Part shown: piece after piece, positions 7,214 to 14,696 of the stretch | Position numbering within the stretch: the first letter of the stretch is position 1 | Layout: each line of letters begins with the position of its first letter | Assembly (NCBI RefSeq): GCF_005938385.1 | Contig: NZ_VCRA01000017.1 | Coordinates: forward strand, 1-64,000 | Origin: Paenibacillus mesophilus | GTDB lineage: Bacteria > Bacillota > Bacilli > Paenibacillales > NBRC-103111 | Direction of reading: 5' to 3' | Length of the DNA stretch: 64,000 nucleotides | The notes under the pieces: model-generated | What the model saw: only the letters and a program-made list of their open reading frames with translations | Database searches by the model: none | What the model was told of the DNA's origin: nothing | Translations under genes and position numbers: made by a program

Positions 7214-8005
7214 TTAATTGCCCAACACTTTTTTGCCCCGGGGTTGATTGCCCCGCGAATCCGGCTCAAGCGTGATCCCGATCGTATCGAATTCCGCATC
7301 TCTCCGCGGCAAATCGTAGACGAGCACCCCGTTGCCTTTCGGATCGACCCAGAACGTCCCCGCGTTTTGTCGTTTGCCTTCATGGATCAGCCATACTTGA
7401 TACGCTTCGTCGTTGCTCGTTGCGGCTAGACCGCTTGTATTCAGCACTAGCTTCTTCTTGTTGCCTTGACAGACGACCCAGCCGGTTCCCTGCGCATCCG
7501 CTCCCGAGCTTTCGGATGCGTTCAGCACATACGTCTGCTCGACGTAAAGCGGCTGCTCGATCGCATTGACAACGAACGAATCGTCGCTGTGCGCCGAATA
7601 AAACCATATGCAAGCAGCCAGGAGGATAGCCGCAACCGCAGCACCTAGTGCATATTTACGCCGAGGGCGGGGCGAGGCGGACGGCGCGGAGACAGTCTCC
7701 GGCACCCGAAGCGGGGACGGTTCGTCTTGCTCGGCGGTTGATGCTCGTTGGACGTGACTATTAATCTTCTCTACCCCGAAGATGGATTGCATCACTTCTT
7801 CCTTCAACCCTGCAGGAGGGTCCGAGCTGTCCGCAGCGCCGGGCAAGCTGTTCCACACTTCCAACATCTCTTTCCATTGTCTGGAGCAGGAAGGACAATC
7901 GGGCAGATGGCGCTCAAACGCCTTGCGCTCGGCTGCGGTAGCCTCGCCAATCAAGCAATCGATCAAATATTCGCAAGGAAGTCCGTTTCTCGTCTCCATC
8001 GTCAT
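7214..8005 (-). CDS. RskA-like membrane anti-sigma factor
   Basis: Membrane anti-sigma factor predicted to hold the ECF sigma encoded just upstream. The 263-residue protein has an N-terminal zinc-binding anti-sigma domain with CEYLIDCLIGEAT, then HLPDCPSC (His-x3-Cys-x2-Cys), a linker, one transmembrane helix at about 118-137 (YALGAAVAAILLAACIWFY) and an extracellular C-terminal domain of the RskA type (DEAYQVWLIHEGKRQNAGTF). The start is ATG 8005 after AGGAGGAGG and overlaps the sigma stop by 4 bp; a longer upstream frame lies inside the sigma gene. Regulation is probably by regulated proteolysis in response to an envelope signal, by family analogy. Confidence 0.88.
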   Translation of the reverse strand: MTMETRNGLPCEYLIDCLIGEATAAERKAFERHLPDCPSCSRQWKEMLEVWNSLPGAADSSDPPAGLKEEVMQSIFGVEKINSHVQRASTAEQDEPSPLRVPETVSAPSASPRPRRKYALGAAVAAILLAACIWFYSAHSDDSFVVNAIEQPLYVEQTYVLNASESSGADAQGTGWVVCQGNKKKLVLNTSGLAATSNDEAYQVWLIHEGKRQNAGTFWVDPKGNGVLVYDLPRRDAEFDTIGITLEPDSRGNQPRGKKVLGN

Positions 8006-8571
8006 GTCTCCTCCTCCTGCAAGGTCAAATGCTTGCGCAACACTTTCAAACATTGATGAAGCCGGCTCTTGATCGTACCGAGCGGCTCGTTATTCATTTG
8101 CGCTATTTCGCTTAATGTGTAGCCTTCCCAGTATACCCGTTCGATCAGCTTGATCTGGTTGTCGGATAACAAACGGTATGCGTCGCGTATTTGCTCGCGC
8201 ATCCCTATCCGGTTGAGGTTCGCCTCCGGCGTATTCAAACTGTCGTCCGGTATTTTCACCCATTGGTCCGGTTCGATCGCTATAGTCGCCTCATGCTTGC
8301 GCTGATTGCGGGTGTAATCGATACTCATGTTGCGAGTCACGGTGATGAGCCAGTTCACGAATTGCCCTTTATCCGGATTGTATCCTTTCTCCGTCGTCCA
8401 TAAACGCATGAAAACAAGCTGTACGATTTCTCTCGCGGCTTGTTCGCTTCGAACCGACTTCAGGGCAAACGAATAGACCAGCTTCACATAACGGTCATAC
8501 AACTGCTCGAAAGCATCGCGATCCCGTCCGCGAATGAGCCGCATCAGTTCTCCATCCGTTGCTTTATGCAT
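8002..8571 (-). CDS. ECF-type RNA polymerase sigma factor (SigK/RskA class)
   Basis: Alternative sigma factor of about 189 residues that should redirect RNA polymerase when released by the coupled anti-sigma. Region 2 runs from AFEQLYDRYVKLVYSFAL to FVNWLITVTRNMSIDYTRNQ. Region 4 contains QIKLIERVYWEGYTLSEIAQ with the helix-turn-helix continuing through LGTIKSRLHQCLKVL. The ATG at 8571 is eleven bases after GGGGAG; a GTG four codons earlier would overlap that site. The sigma-anti-sigma pair is a normal two-gene operon. I could not find a convincing self-recognised ECF promoter upstream. Confidence 0.9.
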   Translation of the reverse strand: MHKATDGELMRLIRGRDRDAFEQLYDRYVKLVYSFALKSVRSEQAAREIVQLVFMRLWTTEKGYNPDKGQFVNWLITVTRNMSIDYTRNQRKHEATIAIEPDQWVKIPDDSLNTPEANLNRIGMREQIRDAYRLLSDNQIKLIERVYWEGYTLSEIAQMNNEPLGTIKSRLHQCLKVLRKHLTLQEEET

Positions 8572-8728
8572 GTTTTCCGGCACTCCCCGGCCGTTCTCAT
8601 AACGACCTTACCCTAGTAAACGTAACCGTTCCAAAAACAGTTCAATCTTATCATGCTATATCCCGAGTTTTTTGGCAAGAAAAAAGCCCCGGGGCGGGGA
8701 TGAGGGCGAATCGAAAGTACGCTAAGCA

Positions 8729-8824
8729 AGAACCTCCTCAGAAGCTGCCCGACTCTCATCGGGTAGTCTGAAGAGGTTTTCGTTCACTGTACTGCCGAGG
8801 AACGGACTCGAACCGGTACGGGGT
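8729..8824. repeat. Duplicated tRNA-Leu 3' end with terminator (att-like repeat, left copy)
   Basis: These 96 bp match 11634-11729 without gaps and with seven mismatches. The copy holds the terminator hairpin and the last 32 bases of tRNA-Leu (8793-8824), then identity stops. One mismatch lies inside the tRNA part. The layout, an intact tRNA at one end and a 3' fragment at the other, is that left by a tRNA-targeting integrative element. Confidence 0.82.
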
Positions 8825-8829
8825 TCAAT

Positions 8830-9288
8830 TCAATCCAATGCAAGCTCCATTGGTTCGGTACAATGCTTGTAGTCGTTATTTGAATAAAAGGGAACGGCTT
8901 CTTCACTCGGCCAAACGATTATGAACTCAAGTTTCTTGTCCCTTCCCCATTGCCTGATTTGTTTCAATAGCTGGCTGCCTATCCCCCTCGAGCGAAACTC
9001 GGGAACCGTGTAAACGTTAGTCATGTAGGCAAATGGATTAGTGATACGTCCTGGCCGCGGCACCTTATTGATCAGGTCAATGTAGATATGGGCTACGATT
9101 CGGGAATCCACCTCAGCTACCCAAATGAACCATTTTCCACCGTCAATAACATCCTTAAGAAATAACTTGCACTCTTCATAGAAATCTTCATAGGACGCGA
9201 CGATGCCTGGTGCATGCTCGTAAGTAAAATCCCAGCGCATTCGGATCAGTTGATCGATGTCCGTCTCGGTTGCCAATCGAATATTCAT
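8830..9288 (-). CDS. GNAT family N-acetyltransferase
   Basis: Predicted acetyl-CoA-dependent acetyltransferase of 152 residues; substrate unknown. The acetyl-CoA binding motif A appears as NVYTVPEFRSRGIGSQLLKQ, with the R-x-x-G-x-G signature RSRGIG. The C-terminus contains PFYSNNDYKH, the usual motif B. The start is ATG 9288 after AGGGGGA; an upstream frame of ten codons lacks a site. The gene ends six bases from the duplicated tRNA-Leu fragment, so it is the outermost gene of the putative island. Codon and base use look less GC-rich than in surrounding core genes. Confidence 0.85.
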   Translation of the reverse strand: MNIRLATETDIDQLIRMRWDFTYEHAPGIVASYEDFYEECKLFLKDVIDGGKWFIWVAEVDSRIVAHIYIDLINKVPRPGRITNPFAYMTNVYTVPEFRSRGIGSQLLKQIRQWGRDKKLEFIIVWPSEEAVPFYSNNDYKHCTEPMELALD

Positions 9289-9328
9289 CGCTGTCCCCCT
9301 TGGTTCAAGTACTAACATTTAGACATAA

Positions 9329-9539
9329 TCAATGCTTTTCGACGATTCGGGCTATAAACTCATCCTTGGTCATGCCAAATTGAATCTCATCATAGTACTT
9401 CCCATTCGTATAGATCATGTTACGGAGTTGACCTTTCCGCCAAAGCCTAACGCCCGATGCAGTCGGATCGATCGTTCATTGTAGCTATATACGTGCGTAT
9501 TCACCTTCTGGTAACCCACTTCTCCTAATGCATGCACGG
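9329..9539 (-). pseudogene. 3' remnant of a RimL-type GNAT acetyltransferase, frameshifted
   Basis: Translation of the minus strand gives VHALGEVGYQKVNTHVYSYN followed by ERSIRLHRALGF, then, after a one-base frame change, RKGQLRNMIYTNGKYYDE and IQFGMTKDEFIARIVEKH. This is the typical C-terminal half of a RimJ/RimL-like acetyltransferase. The first half is missing: the match begins directly after the stop codon of the neighbouring phosphotransferase remnant. 5' truncation plus frameshift make this a pseudogene. Confidence 0.7.
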
Positions 9540-9979
9540 CTAAATAAACAAAGACAGCCTCTTGGGAATCAAGCTATCCTGAAGCAGGAAATCGTGTATG
9601 CGGCTATCTGTATCAACATTCTTCGGAACATTCGCTATACGGTTGAGCAAAAGCCACCTCAAGCACGCTATAGATTCAAAACGAGCCATATCATCTCCGG
9701 AAGTCGGAATCTCGAGTAAATATGTACGGATAAATTGCTGATACACTACCTCTTCGTTGTATATTCGAATCAGGAAACTGGCCCAAGAAAAATCATATCT
9801 GCGATCCCCAAGCTGCACATTCGTCCAATCTATGATCGTGTATTGAGTTGGACCAACGAGGACATTTCCCAGATTGTAATCGCCATGGATGATCGTGTTG
9901 CAATTCATGTTTACTGCTTTCAATTGGACAAACAACGCTTCTTCTATATCGGGATGCTCGTCGATGCGGGGAAAGAAGG
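9540..9979 (-). pseudogene. 5'-truncated aminoglycoside-phosphotransferase-like gene
   Basis: The frame encodes the C-terminal half of an APH-family kinase: NTIIHGDYNLGNVLVGPTQY carries the catalytic HGD-x-x-x-x-N loop, and IIDWTNVQLGDRRYDFSWAS carries the metal-binding D-W segment. About 100-150 N-terminal residues, including the ATP-binding lobe, are absent. In-frame coding can be followed back to about 9979, where it meets the end of the neighbouring acetyltransferase, so the gene seems cut by a recombination junction. Known members phosphorylate antibiotics or small alcohols; this remnant is probably inactive. Confidence 0.7.
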
Positions 9980-9981
9980 TG

Positions 9982-10536
9982 TCAGACCCTTTTACTCGTG
10001 AGTGCGAGTTCTGCGTATTCGTCCTCCAGTATGGAATACTGAAAGGAATCGTGCCACTTTCCTTTGTGCCGCATATGTCCGCGCAAATGTCCCTCGTACT
10101 TCATGCCGATCTTCTCCATCACTTTGGCAGAGCCGATATTTTCAGGACGGCATGTCGCATAAATGCGGTGCAGTCCAAGATTTTCGAATCCGAACTGAAG
10201 CAGCGCTTTGGCTGATTCGGAAGCATATCCCCGCCCCCATCTATATGGATGAAAACAATAACCGATCTCGCCCTGTAAAGGTTCTGAAAGATGAATCCCG
10301 CAGACACCAATCAGTTGACCCTCTTCTTTTAACTCGACCGCAAACTCATAATCAAGTCGTGGCTGTCTGCGTTGCATTTCAATAGCACGATCAATAAACG
10401 ACGCCGTCTCTTCTTCCGTATTCGGCCCCCAGATCATGTATTTGGCTACCTCGGTATTCGAAGCATAATCATGAACGGCAAGCGTGTCTTCAACCGTAAA
10501 TTCTCTAATGATCAACTGCCTCGTTTCGAGTTGCAT
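9982..10536 (-). CDS. RimJ/RimL-type GNAT N-acetyltransferase
   Basis: Predicted acetyltransferase of 184 residues, full length for the RimJ/RimL-like group. Visible motifs: IIREFTVEDTLAVHDYASNT at the N-terminus, GEIGYCFHPYRWGRGYASES (acetyl-CoA loop with W-G-R-G-Y-A), and NLGLHRIYATCRPENIGSAK continuing to KIGMKYEGHLRGHM. Members acetylate ribosomal proteins or small amines; the substrate here is open. The last residues (ALTSKRV) lie exactly at the junction with the truncated phosphotransferase, so its C-terminus may have been altered. It is the second intact acetyltransferase in the tRNA-Leu island. Confidence 0.85.
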   Translation of the reverse strand: MQLETRQLIIREFTVEDTLAVHDYASNTEVAKYMIWGPNTEEETASFIDRAIEMQRRQPRLDYEFAVELKEEGQLIGVCGIHLSEPLQGEIGYCFHPYRWGRGYASESAKALLQFGFENLGLHRIYATCRPENIGSAKVMEKIGMKYEGHLRGHMRHKGKWHDSFQYSILEDEYAELALTSKRV

Positions 10537-10929
10537 GATAACACGCTCCGCTCCAATAGACTGATAAATTTTCTAGTTTCCCTCTACCTTAAACCCATAA
10601 ATAATCGGTAACTACTCCACCGCCATACCGTCACGAACTCCATCTGCTGGATTATATAGTCAAATTAAATTACATTATATTTCCAATTGAAGGATTCCAC
10701 AATGGAAAGTTTGCCTATACTCATTACAAAGAGAATTACATGACCGTCAGAACATACATTATTTGGCTTGGTTCCGTTATTTAGAAAGCAAGGAATTTGG
10801 GAACACAACGTCGAATAAGAAAAAAAGTAGATGACAACCATCAATCTTCTACAAACGTCCTTTTCTTCCTAAGTTTATAGTGAGAAAGGCTTAAAACGAC
10901 TTTGCAATCATTATAAACGGAGGAATTAT
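10537..10929. other. AT-rich gap inside the tRNA-Leu island
   Basis: About 390 bp, clearly more AT-rich than the flanking chromosome. I see no supported gene. It should hold the promoter for the plus-strand gene at 10930; TTTATAGTGAGAAAGG near 10873 gives a possible -10 region. Short open stretches are interrupted and were not recognised. Confidence 0.4.
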
Positions 10930-11265
10930 ATGAGCGGTATTGCCCGAACACCACAGCCACCTTATTATGCGGTAATATTTACTTCTGAACGAACAGAAGG
11001 AGATAATGGTTATGCTGAAATGGCGGATGAAATGGTGAAGCTTGCATCAATCCAACCTGGATTTTTGAGTGTGGAAAGCGTCCGAGAAGGTTTAGGCATC
11101 ACTGTGTCGTATTGGGATTCTCTTGAATCTATCCAAAAATGGAAACAAAACGAGAGACATCTAATGGCACAACGTAAAGGAATGTCAGATTGGTATCTCC
11201 AATATAAAACGAGGGTTTGCAAGGTCGAGCGTGACTACGGATATGAAGCAACAAGTACGAATTGA
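10930..11265 (+). CDS. Antibiotic biosynthesis monooxygenase (ABM) domain protein
   Basis: Small cytoplasmic protein of 111 residues with a dimeric ferredoxin-like ABM fold, a family that includes quinol monooxygenases and heme-degrading enzymes as well as many uncharacterised members. Recognisable features are the first strand PPYYAVIFTSERTEGDNGYA, the middle QPGFLSVESVREGLGITVSY and the helix WDSLESIQKWKQNERHLMAQ that places the usual W-x-N-x-x-H segment. A GGAGGAATTAT site precedes the ATG. It is the only plus-strand gene of the tRNA-Leu island. The actual reaction cannot be told from the sequence. Confidence 0.85.
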   Translation: MSGIARTPQPPYYAVIFTSERTEGDNGYAEMADEMVKLASIQPGFLSVESVREGLGITVSYWDSLESIQKWKQNERHLMAQRKGMSDWYLQYKTRVCKVERDYGYEATSTN

Positions 11266-11633
11266 ATTTTTATTTAGCCTTAACAAAAAAAATGCCCCAT
11301 TAAGGGACCCGCTTCTTATCAGGCACTAAACGATTGATCGGAGATGCTAACTCATGCTGATCTTTCCCGTCATCACTGGTTCAAGCCACATATCGTTTTG
11401 TCATAGTTAAATCGGTATGACGAGCATCTTTTGCAGTTCACCAACTCGGCTATTATCAAGACGAGCCTGTTATTGCATGTTGTTACTGCTTAATAATATC
11501 TTGCCCCAAATGATCGAGTACACTCGGCTCAATTTCATCGAACGACTCCTGACCGCTGGATAGCCTTTGTCCAGATGATCATCCCACGTACATGCAACTA
11601 TTTCTTCACTTTGGCTATCTTTACGAACAAAAT
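11266..11633. other. Gap between the ABM gene and tRNA-Leu terminator
   Basis: About 370 bp forming the right end of the island. No gene with a ribosome site was found. A minus-strand stretch with TWDDHLDKGYP in it looks protein-like but has no start and runs into tRNA sequence, so it may be a gene remnant. No integrase or transposase fragment was recognised. Confidence 0.35.
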
Positions 11634-11690
11634 AAAACCTCCCCAGACACTGCCCGACTCTCATCGGGTAATCTGAAGAGGTTTTCGTTC
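11634..11690 (-). terminator. Terminator of the tRNA cluster
   Basis: On the minus strand a long stem (AAAACCTC...GAGGTTTT with an inner CCCGA/TCGGG stem) is followed by ATTTTG. It lies seven bases past the tRNA-Leu 3' end. The same structure is present in the duplicate at 8729-8787. Confidence 0.7.
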
Positions 11691-11729
11691 GCTGTACTGC
11701 CGAGGACCGGACTCGAACCGGTACGGGGT
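11634..11729. repeat. att-like direct repeat, right copy (tRNA-Leu 3' part plus terminator)
   Basis: Partner of 8729-8824 with the same orientation, offset 2905 bp, 89 of 96 positions identical. The copy is part of the intact tRNA-Leu gene. Confidence 0.82.
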
Positions 11730-11780
11730 CGCCCCCGCAGGATTTTAAGTCCTGTGCGTCTGCCATTCCGCCACCCCGGC
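11698..11780 (-). tRNA. tRNA-Leu (anticodon TAA)
   Basis: Minus-strand sequence from GCCGGGG to CCTCGGC plus discriminator A folds as a class II tRNA: 7-bp acceptor stem with one G-T pair, anticodon stem CAGGA/TCCTG with loop CTTAAAA, a long variable arm, and the T arm CCGGTTCGAGTCCGG. CCA is not encoded. Its 3' third is duplicated at 8793-8824. Confidence 0.95.
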
Positions 11781-11820
11781 GTAGCTTGTACAATCTATCA
11801 ATCTAGTTAAAGATTGAATA

Positions 11821-11897
11821 TGGTGGGCCCTGAGGGACTCGAACCCCCGACCAATCGGTTATGAGCCGACCGCTCTAACCAACTGAGCTAAGGGCCC
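11821..11897 (-). tRNA. tRNA-Ile (CAT anticodon, lysidine type)
   Basis: The 77-base gene starts GGGCCCTTAGCTCAG and ends GGGCCCACCA, with CCA encoded. The anticodon loop is CTCATAA. Acceptor GGGCCC pairs with GGGCCC. The loop context and acceptor sequence fit tRNA-Ile2, whose C34 is changed to lysidine, rather than elongator methionine; this choice is by comparison with Bacillus tRNAs. Confidence 0.85.
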
Positions 11898-11915
11898 TTC
11901 TTTGTGAAGATACAA

Positions 11916-11989
<74 letters not shown>

Positions 11990-12030
11990 TCGTTGGAAAA
12001 AGCCGTCCTTCTTGAACAGCGACAAAAATA

Positions 12031-12060
12031 AATATACACCATAACCGAATAGTATGTCAA
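12031..12060 (-). promoter_or_regulatory. Promoter of the tRNA cluster
   Basis: Minus strand TTGACA (12055-12060) and TATATT (12031-12036) with an 18-bp spacer, about 40 bp upstream of tRNA-fMet, fits a strong vegetative promoter for the three-tRNA unit. Confidence 0.7.
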
Positions 12061-12092
12061 CAAAAAAATATTGTATAATCAGCTCAAGCAGG

Positions 12093-12290
12093 TTATAGTT
12101 GATACCTCACTCCGAAGCGGCCTTTTTTGGAGCGGTACACTTCGACGGACTGCGGACATTCGTAACCGTAAATCCACCAATCCTCCTCCATCCGTTTAGC
12201 CAGACAGCCCGCTTGGAATTTGCTTTCGTACAATTTGACCCAATATACCCATCTCATGATGTGCGATCGTTCCTTTCCCTTATTGTTCAT
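12093..12290 (-). CDS. Small conserved-looking hypothetical protein (65 residues)
   Basis: Unrecognised small protein. Its frame reads MRWVYWVKLYESKFQAGCLA, then KRMEEDWWIYGYECPQSVEV and YRSKKGRFGVRYQL, with many aromatic residues, a compact sandwich-like pattern and no membrane segment. The start is uncertain: the first ATG (12290) is preceded only by a weak AGAAG site, and the ATG eleven codons later (MRWVYW) lies far from AGGA. It is a single gene between the tRNA cluster and pgpA, and no operon partner is seen. The aromatic, non-repetitive sequence makes a real protein more likely than a chance frame. Confidence 0.5.
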   Translation of the reverse strand: MNNKGKERSHIMRWVYWVKLYESKFQAGCLAKRMEEDWWIYGYECPQSVEVYRSKKGRFGVRYQL

Positions 12291-12415
12291 CTTCTAATAG
12301 CATATCCCATCTCCCCGTTTTTTTTACGGACTTCCGCCCAAAATGATATAAAAAAAACGTTCAGAAACTCGCACTTCGCTTTAACGCCTAGGCAAAGTTA
12401 AATTTTCTGAATCGT

Positions 12416-12445
12416 TAAAAAAATCCCCGGACGGCTCCGGGGATT
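12416..12445 (-). terminator. Terminator of pgpA
   Basis: Hairpin AATCCCCGGA-GCCG-TCCGGGGATT followed by seven Ts on the minus strand, 28 bp past the pgpA stop. Confidence 0.88.
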
Positions 12446-12472
12446 GATGAAGGAGCGCATGTACCGCTCCGA

Positions 12473-13027
12473 TTAGCCTGCGTTTTCCTCCGGCAGTGCG
12501 GAGGCTCTCCCCGCTTGCTCGGACCGTTCTTCGTCATCGCGCAGCCGATGTGCGATCCGGCTCGCCGCGGATGCGGCAATGCTCGCGACCAAATCGTCCA
12601 GAAATGTATGGACGCCTTTGCCGGCTTTCGTATCGAGTCGTTTGATGATGCCGATCTTATGCTTGTCCAGATGGCCGAACGTCGTAACCGCGATGCTTCC
12701 GTAACCGAAGACGGAACCGAGCGCCAGCGTCTCGTCGCAGCCGAACAAGCCTTCGTCCGCCTCTACGATCGATTGCAGCGGCTCGGAGAGCATCTTCTTC
12801 TCCGCGAGCTGGTCCAGCTCGATCCCGACGAGGATGGCATGCTGCAGCTCTCGTTTCTCCAGCACCGCTTTTACGCTGTCCAGACACATCTCGAGCTTCA
12901 AACCGGTATTGTAGGGAGATTGCATCTCATAAACGATTAGAGCGATATCCTCCAGTTGCACGCCGCGTTCGGCAAGCTTGCGCAGTGCGGCTTCTTTGAC
13001 CTCTTTACTATGAACCCGATTAGGCAT
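12473..13027 (-). CDS. pgpA: Phosphatidylglycerophosphatase A family protein (YutG-like)
   Basis: Member of the PgpA family, which dephosphorylates phosphatidylglycerophosphate in phosphatidylglycerol synthesis; the Bacillus relative is YutG. The 184-residue protein starts NRVHSKEVKEAALRKLAERG, and has ALGSVFGYGSIAVTTFGHLD and KIGIIKRLDTKAGKGVHTFL continuing to DDLVASIAAS, the conserved C-terminal region of this group. It lacks the several transmembrane helices of enterobacterial PgpA, as is normal for the YutG branch. GGGGAG precedes the ATG at seven bases. It is monocistronic, with its own terminator. Confidence 0.8.
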   Translation of the reverse strand: MPNRVHSKEVKEAALRKLAERGVQLEDIALIVYEMQSPYNTGLKLEMCLDSVKAVLEKRELQHAILVGIELDQLAEKKMLSEPLQSIVEADEGLFGCDETLALGSVFGYGSIAVTTFGHLDKHKIGIIKRLDTKAGKGVHTFLDDLVASIAASAASRIAHRLRDDEERSEQAGRASALPEENAG

Positions 13028-13124
13028 CGTAATCTCCCCTTTCCTGTCATGTACATCCCATTATAGCACGTAATCGCTTACCCGAACGCAGGAATTCGTC
13101 CATGCAGATATGCGTCTATAGGTG

Positions 13125-13157
13125 AAAAACCGGACCGCATGGAAGCGATCCGGTTTA
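13125..13157 (-). terminator. Terminator of the five-gene ABC operon
   Basis: Minus-strand hairpin AAACCGGATCGC...GCGGTCCGGTTT followed by TTTCACC, directly after the stop of the solute-binding gene. The T-run is short. Confidence 0.7.
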
Positions 13158-13169
13158 CTTGCGTTGCAG

Positions 13170-14696
13170 TTAACCTGCAGGCATCATCATTGGTTTGCCA
13201 CCGCCAGGCATTACGTTGATCGGGGCGTTCGGATTTTCTTTCAATTGTTTCAGCGCGGCGTCCCCGGCTGTTTGCCATTCCTTCAGCGCCTCGCGCACCG
13301 TAGTCGTGCCTTCGATCGCTTTCTTGAAATATTGCATGCCCATCGAGTTGACTTGCCCGATGTTCTGATATTGACGGTACAGCTTGCTCATTTCATTCTC
13401 CGCCGGAATCGGCTTCAGCGAATAAAATGCTTTGACATTGTACTGCAAGCCTTCGCGCGGTTGAATATATTTCGCACGCGATACGAGCTGGTTGACGCTC
13501 TTCGACTTCAGTCTCGCCCAATCTTCGCCGTTAATGAACTTGATGAATTTCCAAGCGTCAGTAGGATTTTGCGCTTTGGCGTTAATGCCCATCAAGCCGT
13601 TCAGGAATACGTTGCCGCCTACATCTTTCGCTTGAGGATGCGTCGGAACCGTAACGATATCCCAATCGATCGGGGTGTAGCCTTTAATGTTTTGTGCGCT
13701 TTTATTGGCGCGAATGAGTTCGTTGATCGAATATTGCTGTCCGATCGTCATCGCCAGCTTGCCGCTCATGAACGTGTTGTTCTGGAACGGGTTATACGCG
13801 CCGTCCATCGAGGAAGCCCGTCTTACCGCATCCATCTTGCTGTAGTCGACCGGTTCCGGGAATATTTTTTCTTTGCTCAGCTGGATCATCGTCGTCCATA
13901 CTTTCTCCCAGCCGTCGGAATCGACCGTCATTTTCTCCGCATTGTCGCTGAACATGCGCAGTTGCAGCGGCGCCGAATAAGTCCCCATCTCGTAGAACAG
14001 ATTTTCCTTCGAACCGTAGCTGTATTGATTGAAGGAGAAGCCGTACACCCGGTTCTCGCCTTCGCCCTTCGAAACGCGGCGCGCCAGATCGAACATTTCA
14101 TCCCAGGTCATGCCGTCCTTCGGATACGGTACACCCGCATCGTCGAACGGTTTCTTGTTGTACAGCAGCACCTGAGACGAGAACGTCGGAGCGAGCGCGA
14201 ACAATTTGCCGTCGCCCACCGACTTGATCCCGTCCAGTACGGCCGGCACGATGTCCGTCATATCGAATTTATCTTTCGTAATATCCGTGTCCAGCTGCTT
14301 GAGCATATTATTCGAGATCAAGTCGGGCAGCTGATCGAAGTTCATCAAGATCACATCGGGCGGATTCGCGCTGTTGATGAGCTCCTTCATCTTCTCGTTC
14401 GGGTCTTCCCGCTTCTCTCCTTCGGGCCTTCCACCGTACCGGTATTGATCCGGGTTCATCGCGGATACGATCTCGATTTTAATGTTCGGATTGTTGTATT
14501 CGAAAATTTCCGTGAACTGCTGGCGGAAATACTCGTCTTCCTCGCCGTAATACTGCGTCGCGATGCGGAGCACCCGCTCCGTCTTGTCGTCCGCGCTTCC
14601 CGCCTTGTTGCACGCTGCCAAGATCGGCACGGTCAATGTAGCTACCATCGTAATGCTGGCTGCCGTTTTGAGCCATTTCGGTTTCGATTGTTTCAT
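13170..14696 (-). CDS. Extracellular solute-binding lipoprotein (sugar-type), last gene of an exporter-like operon
   Basis: Predicted membrane-anchored solute-binding protein of 508 residues. A lipoprotein signal peptide ends in the lipobox LAAC with Cys29. The body has the family 1 (maltose-type) binding-protein pattern: NPPDVILMNFDQLPDLISNN, then ALAPTFSSQVLLYNKKPFDD, MTWDEMFDLARRVSKG, and ING-x-DWARLKSKSVNQL. The C-terminus is rich in Pro, Gly and Met (PGGGKPMMMPAG). The start overlaps the stop of the upstream ATPase by 4 bp and has GGGGGG as ribosome site. Unusually, the operon encodes a MacB/FtsX-type permease and adaptor, not a sugar importer, so the protein may sense or deliver a ligand to that system. 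Confidence 0.85.
   Translation of the reverse strand: MKQSKPKWLKTAASITMVATLTVPILAACNKAGSADDKTERVLRIATQYYGEEDEYFRQQFTEIFEYNNPNIKIEIVSAMNPDQYRYGGRPEGEKREDPNEKMKELINSANPPDVILMNFDQLPDLISNNMLKQLDTDITKDKFDMTDIVPAVLDGIKSVGDGKLFALAPTFSSQVLLYNKKPFDDAGVPYPKDGMTWDEMFDLARRVSKGEGENRVYGFSFNQYSYGSKENLFYEMGTYSAPLQLRMFSDNAEKMTVDSDGWEKVWTTMIQLSKEKIFPEPVDYSKMDAVRRASSMDGAYNPFQNNTFMSGKLAMTIGQQYSINELIRANKSAQNIKGYTPIDWDIVTVPTHPQAKDVGGNVFLNGLMGINAKAQNPTDAWKFIKFINGEDWARLKSKSVNQLVSRAKYIQPREGLQYNVKAFYSLKPIPAENEMSKLYRQYQNIGQVNSMGMQYFKKAIEGTTTVREALKEWQTAGDAALKQLKENPNAPINVMPGGGKPMMMPAG

Noticed and set aside
8582..8660. ECF-type autoregulated promoter upstream of the sigma/anti-sigma pair
   Set aside because: A GGAAC motif is present, but no CGT-type -10 at the usual 16-17 bp spacing could be found.
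8793..8824. A second tRNA-Leu gene
   Set aside because: Only the last 32 bases of the tRNA are present; there is no acceptor 5' half, D arm or anticodon arm. Interpreted as an att-like 3' fragment.
9540..9979. Functional antibiotic phosphotransferase (resistance gene)
   Set aside because: The N-terminal lobe with the ATP-binding loop is missing, so a working kinase is unlikely.
11470..11793. 107-codon minus-strand frame running through tRNA-Leu
   Set aside because: It includes the tRNA gene and its terminator; the protein-like end has no start site. Not called as a gene.
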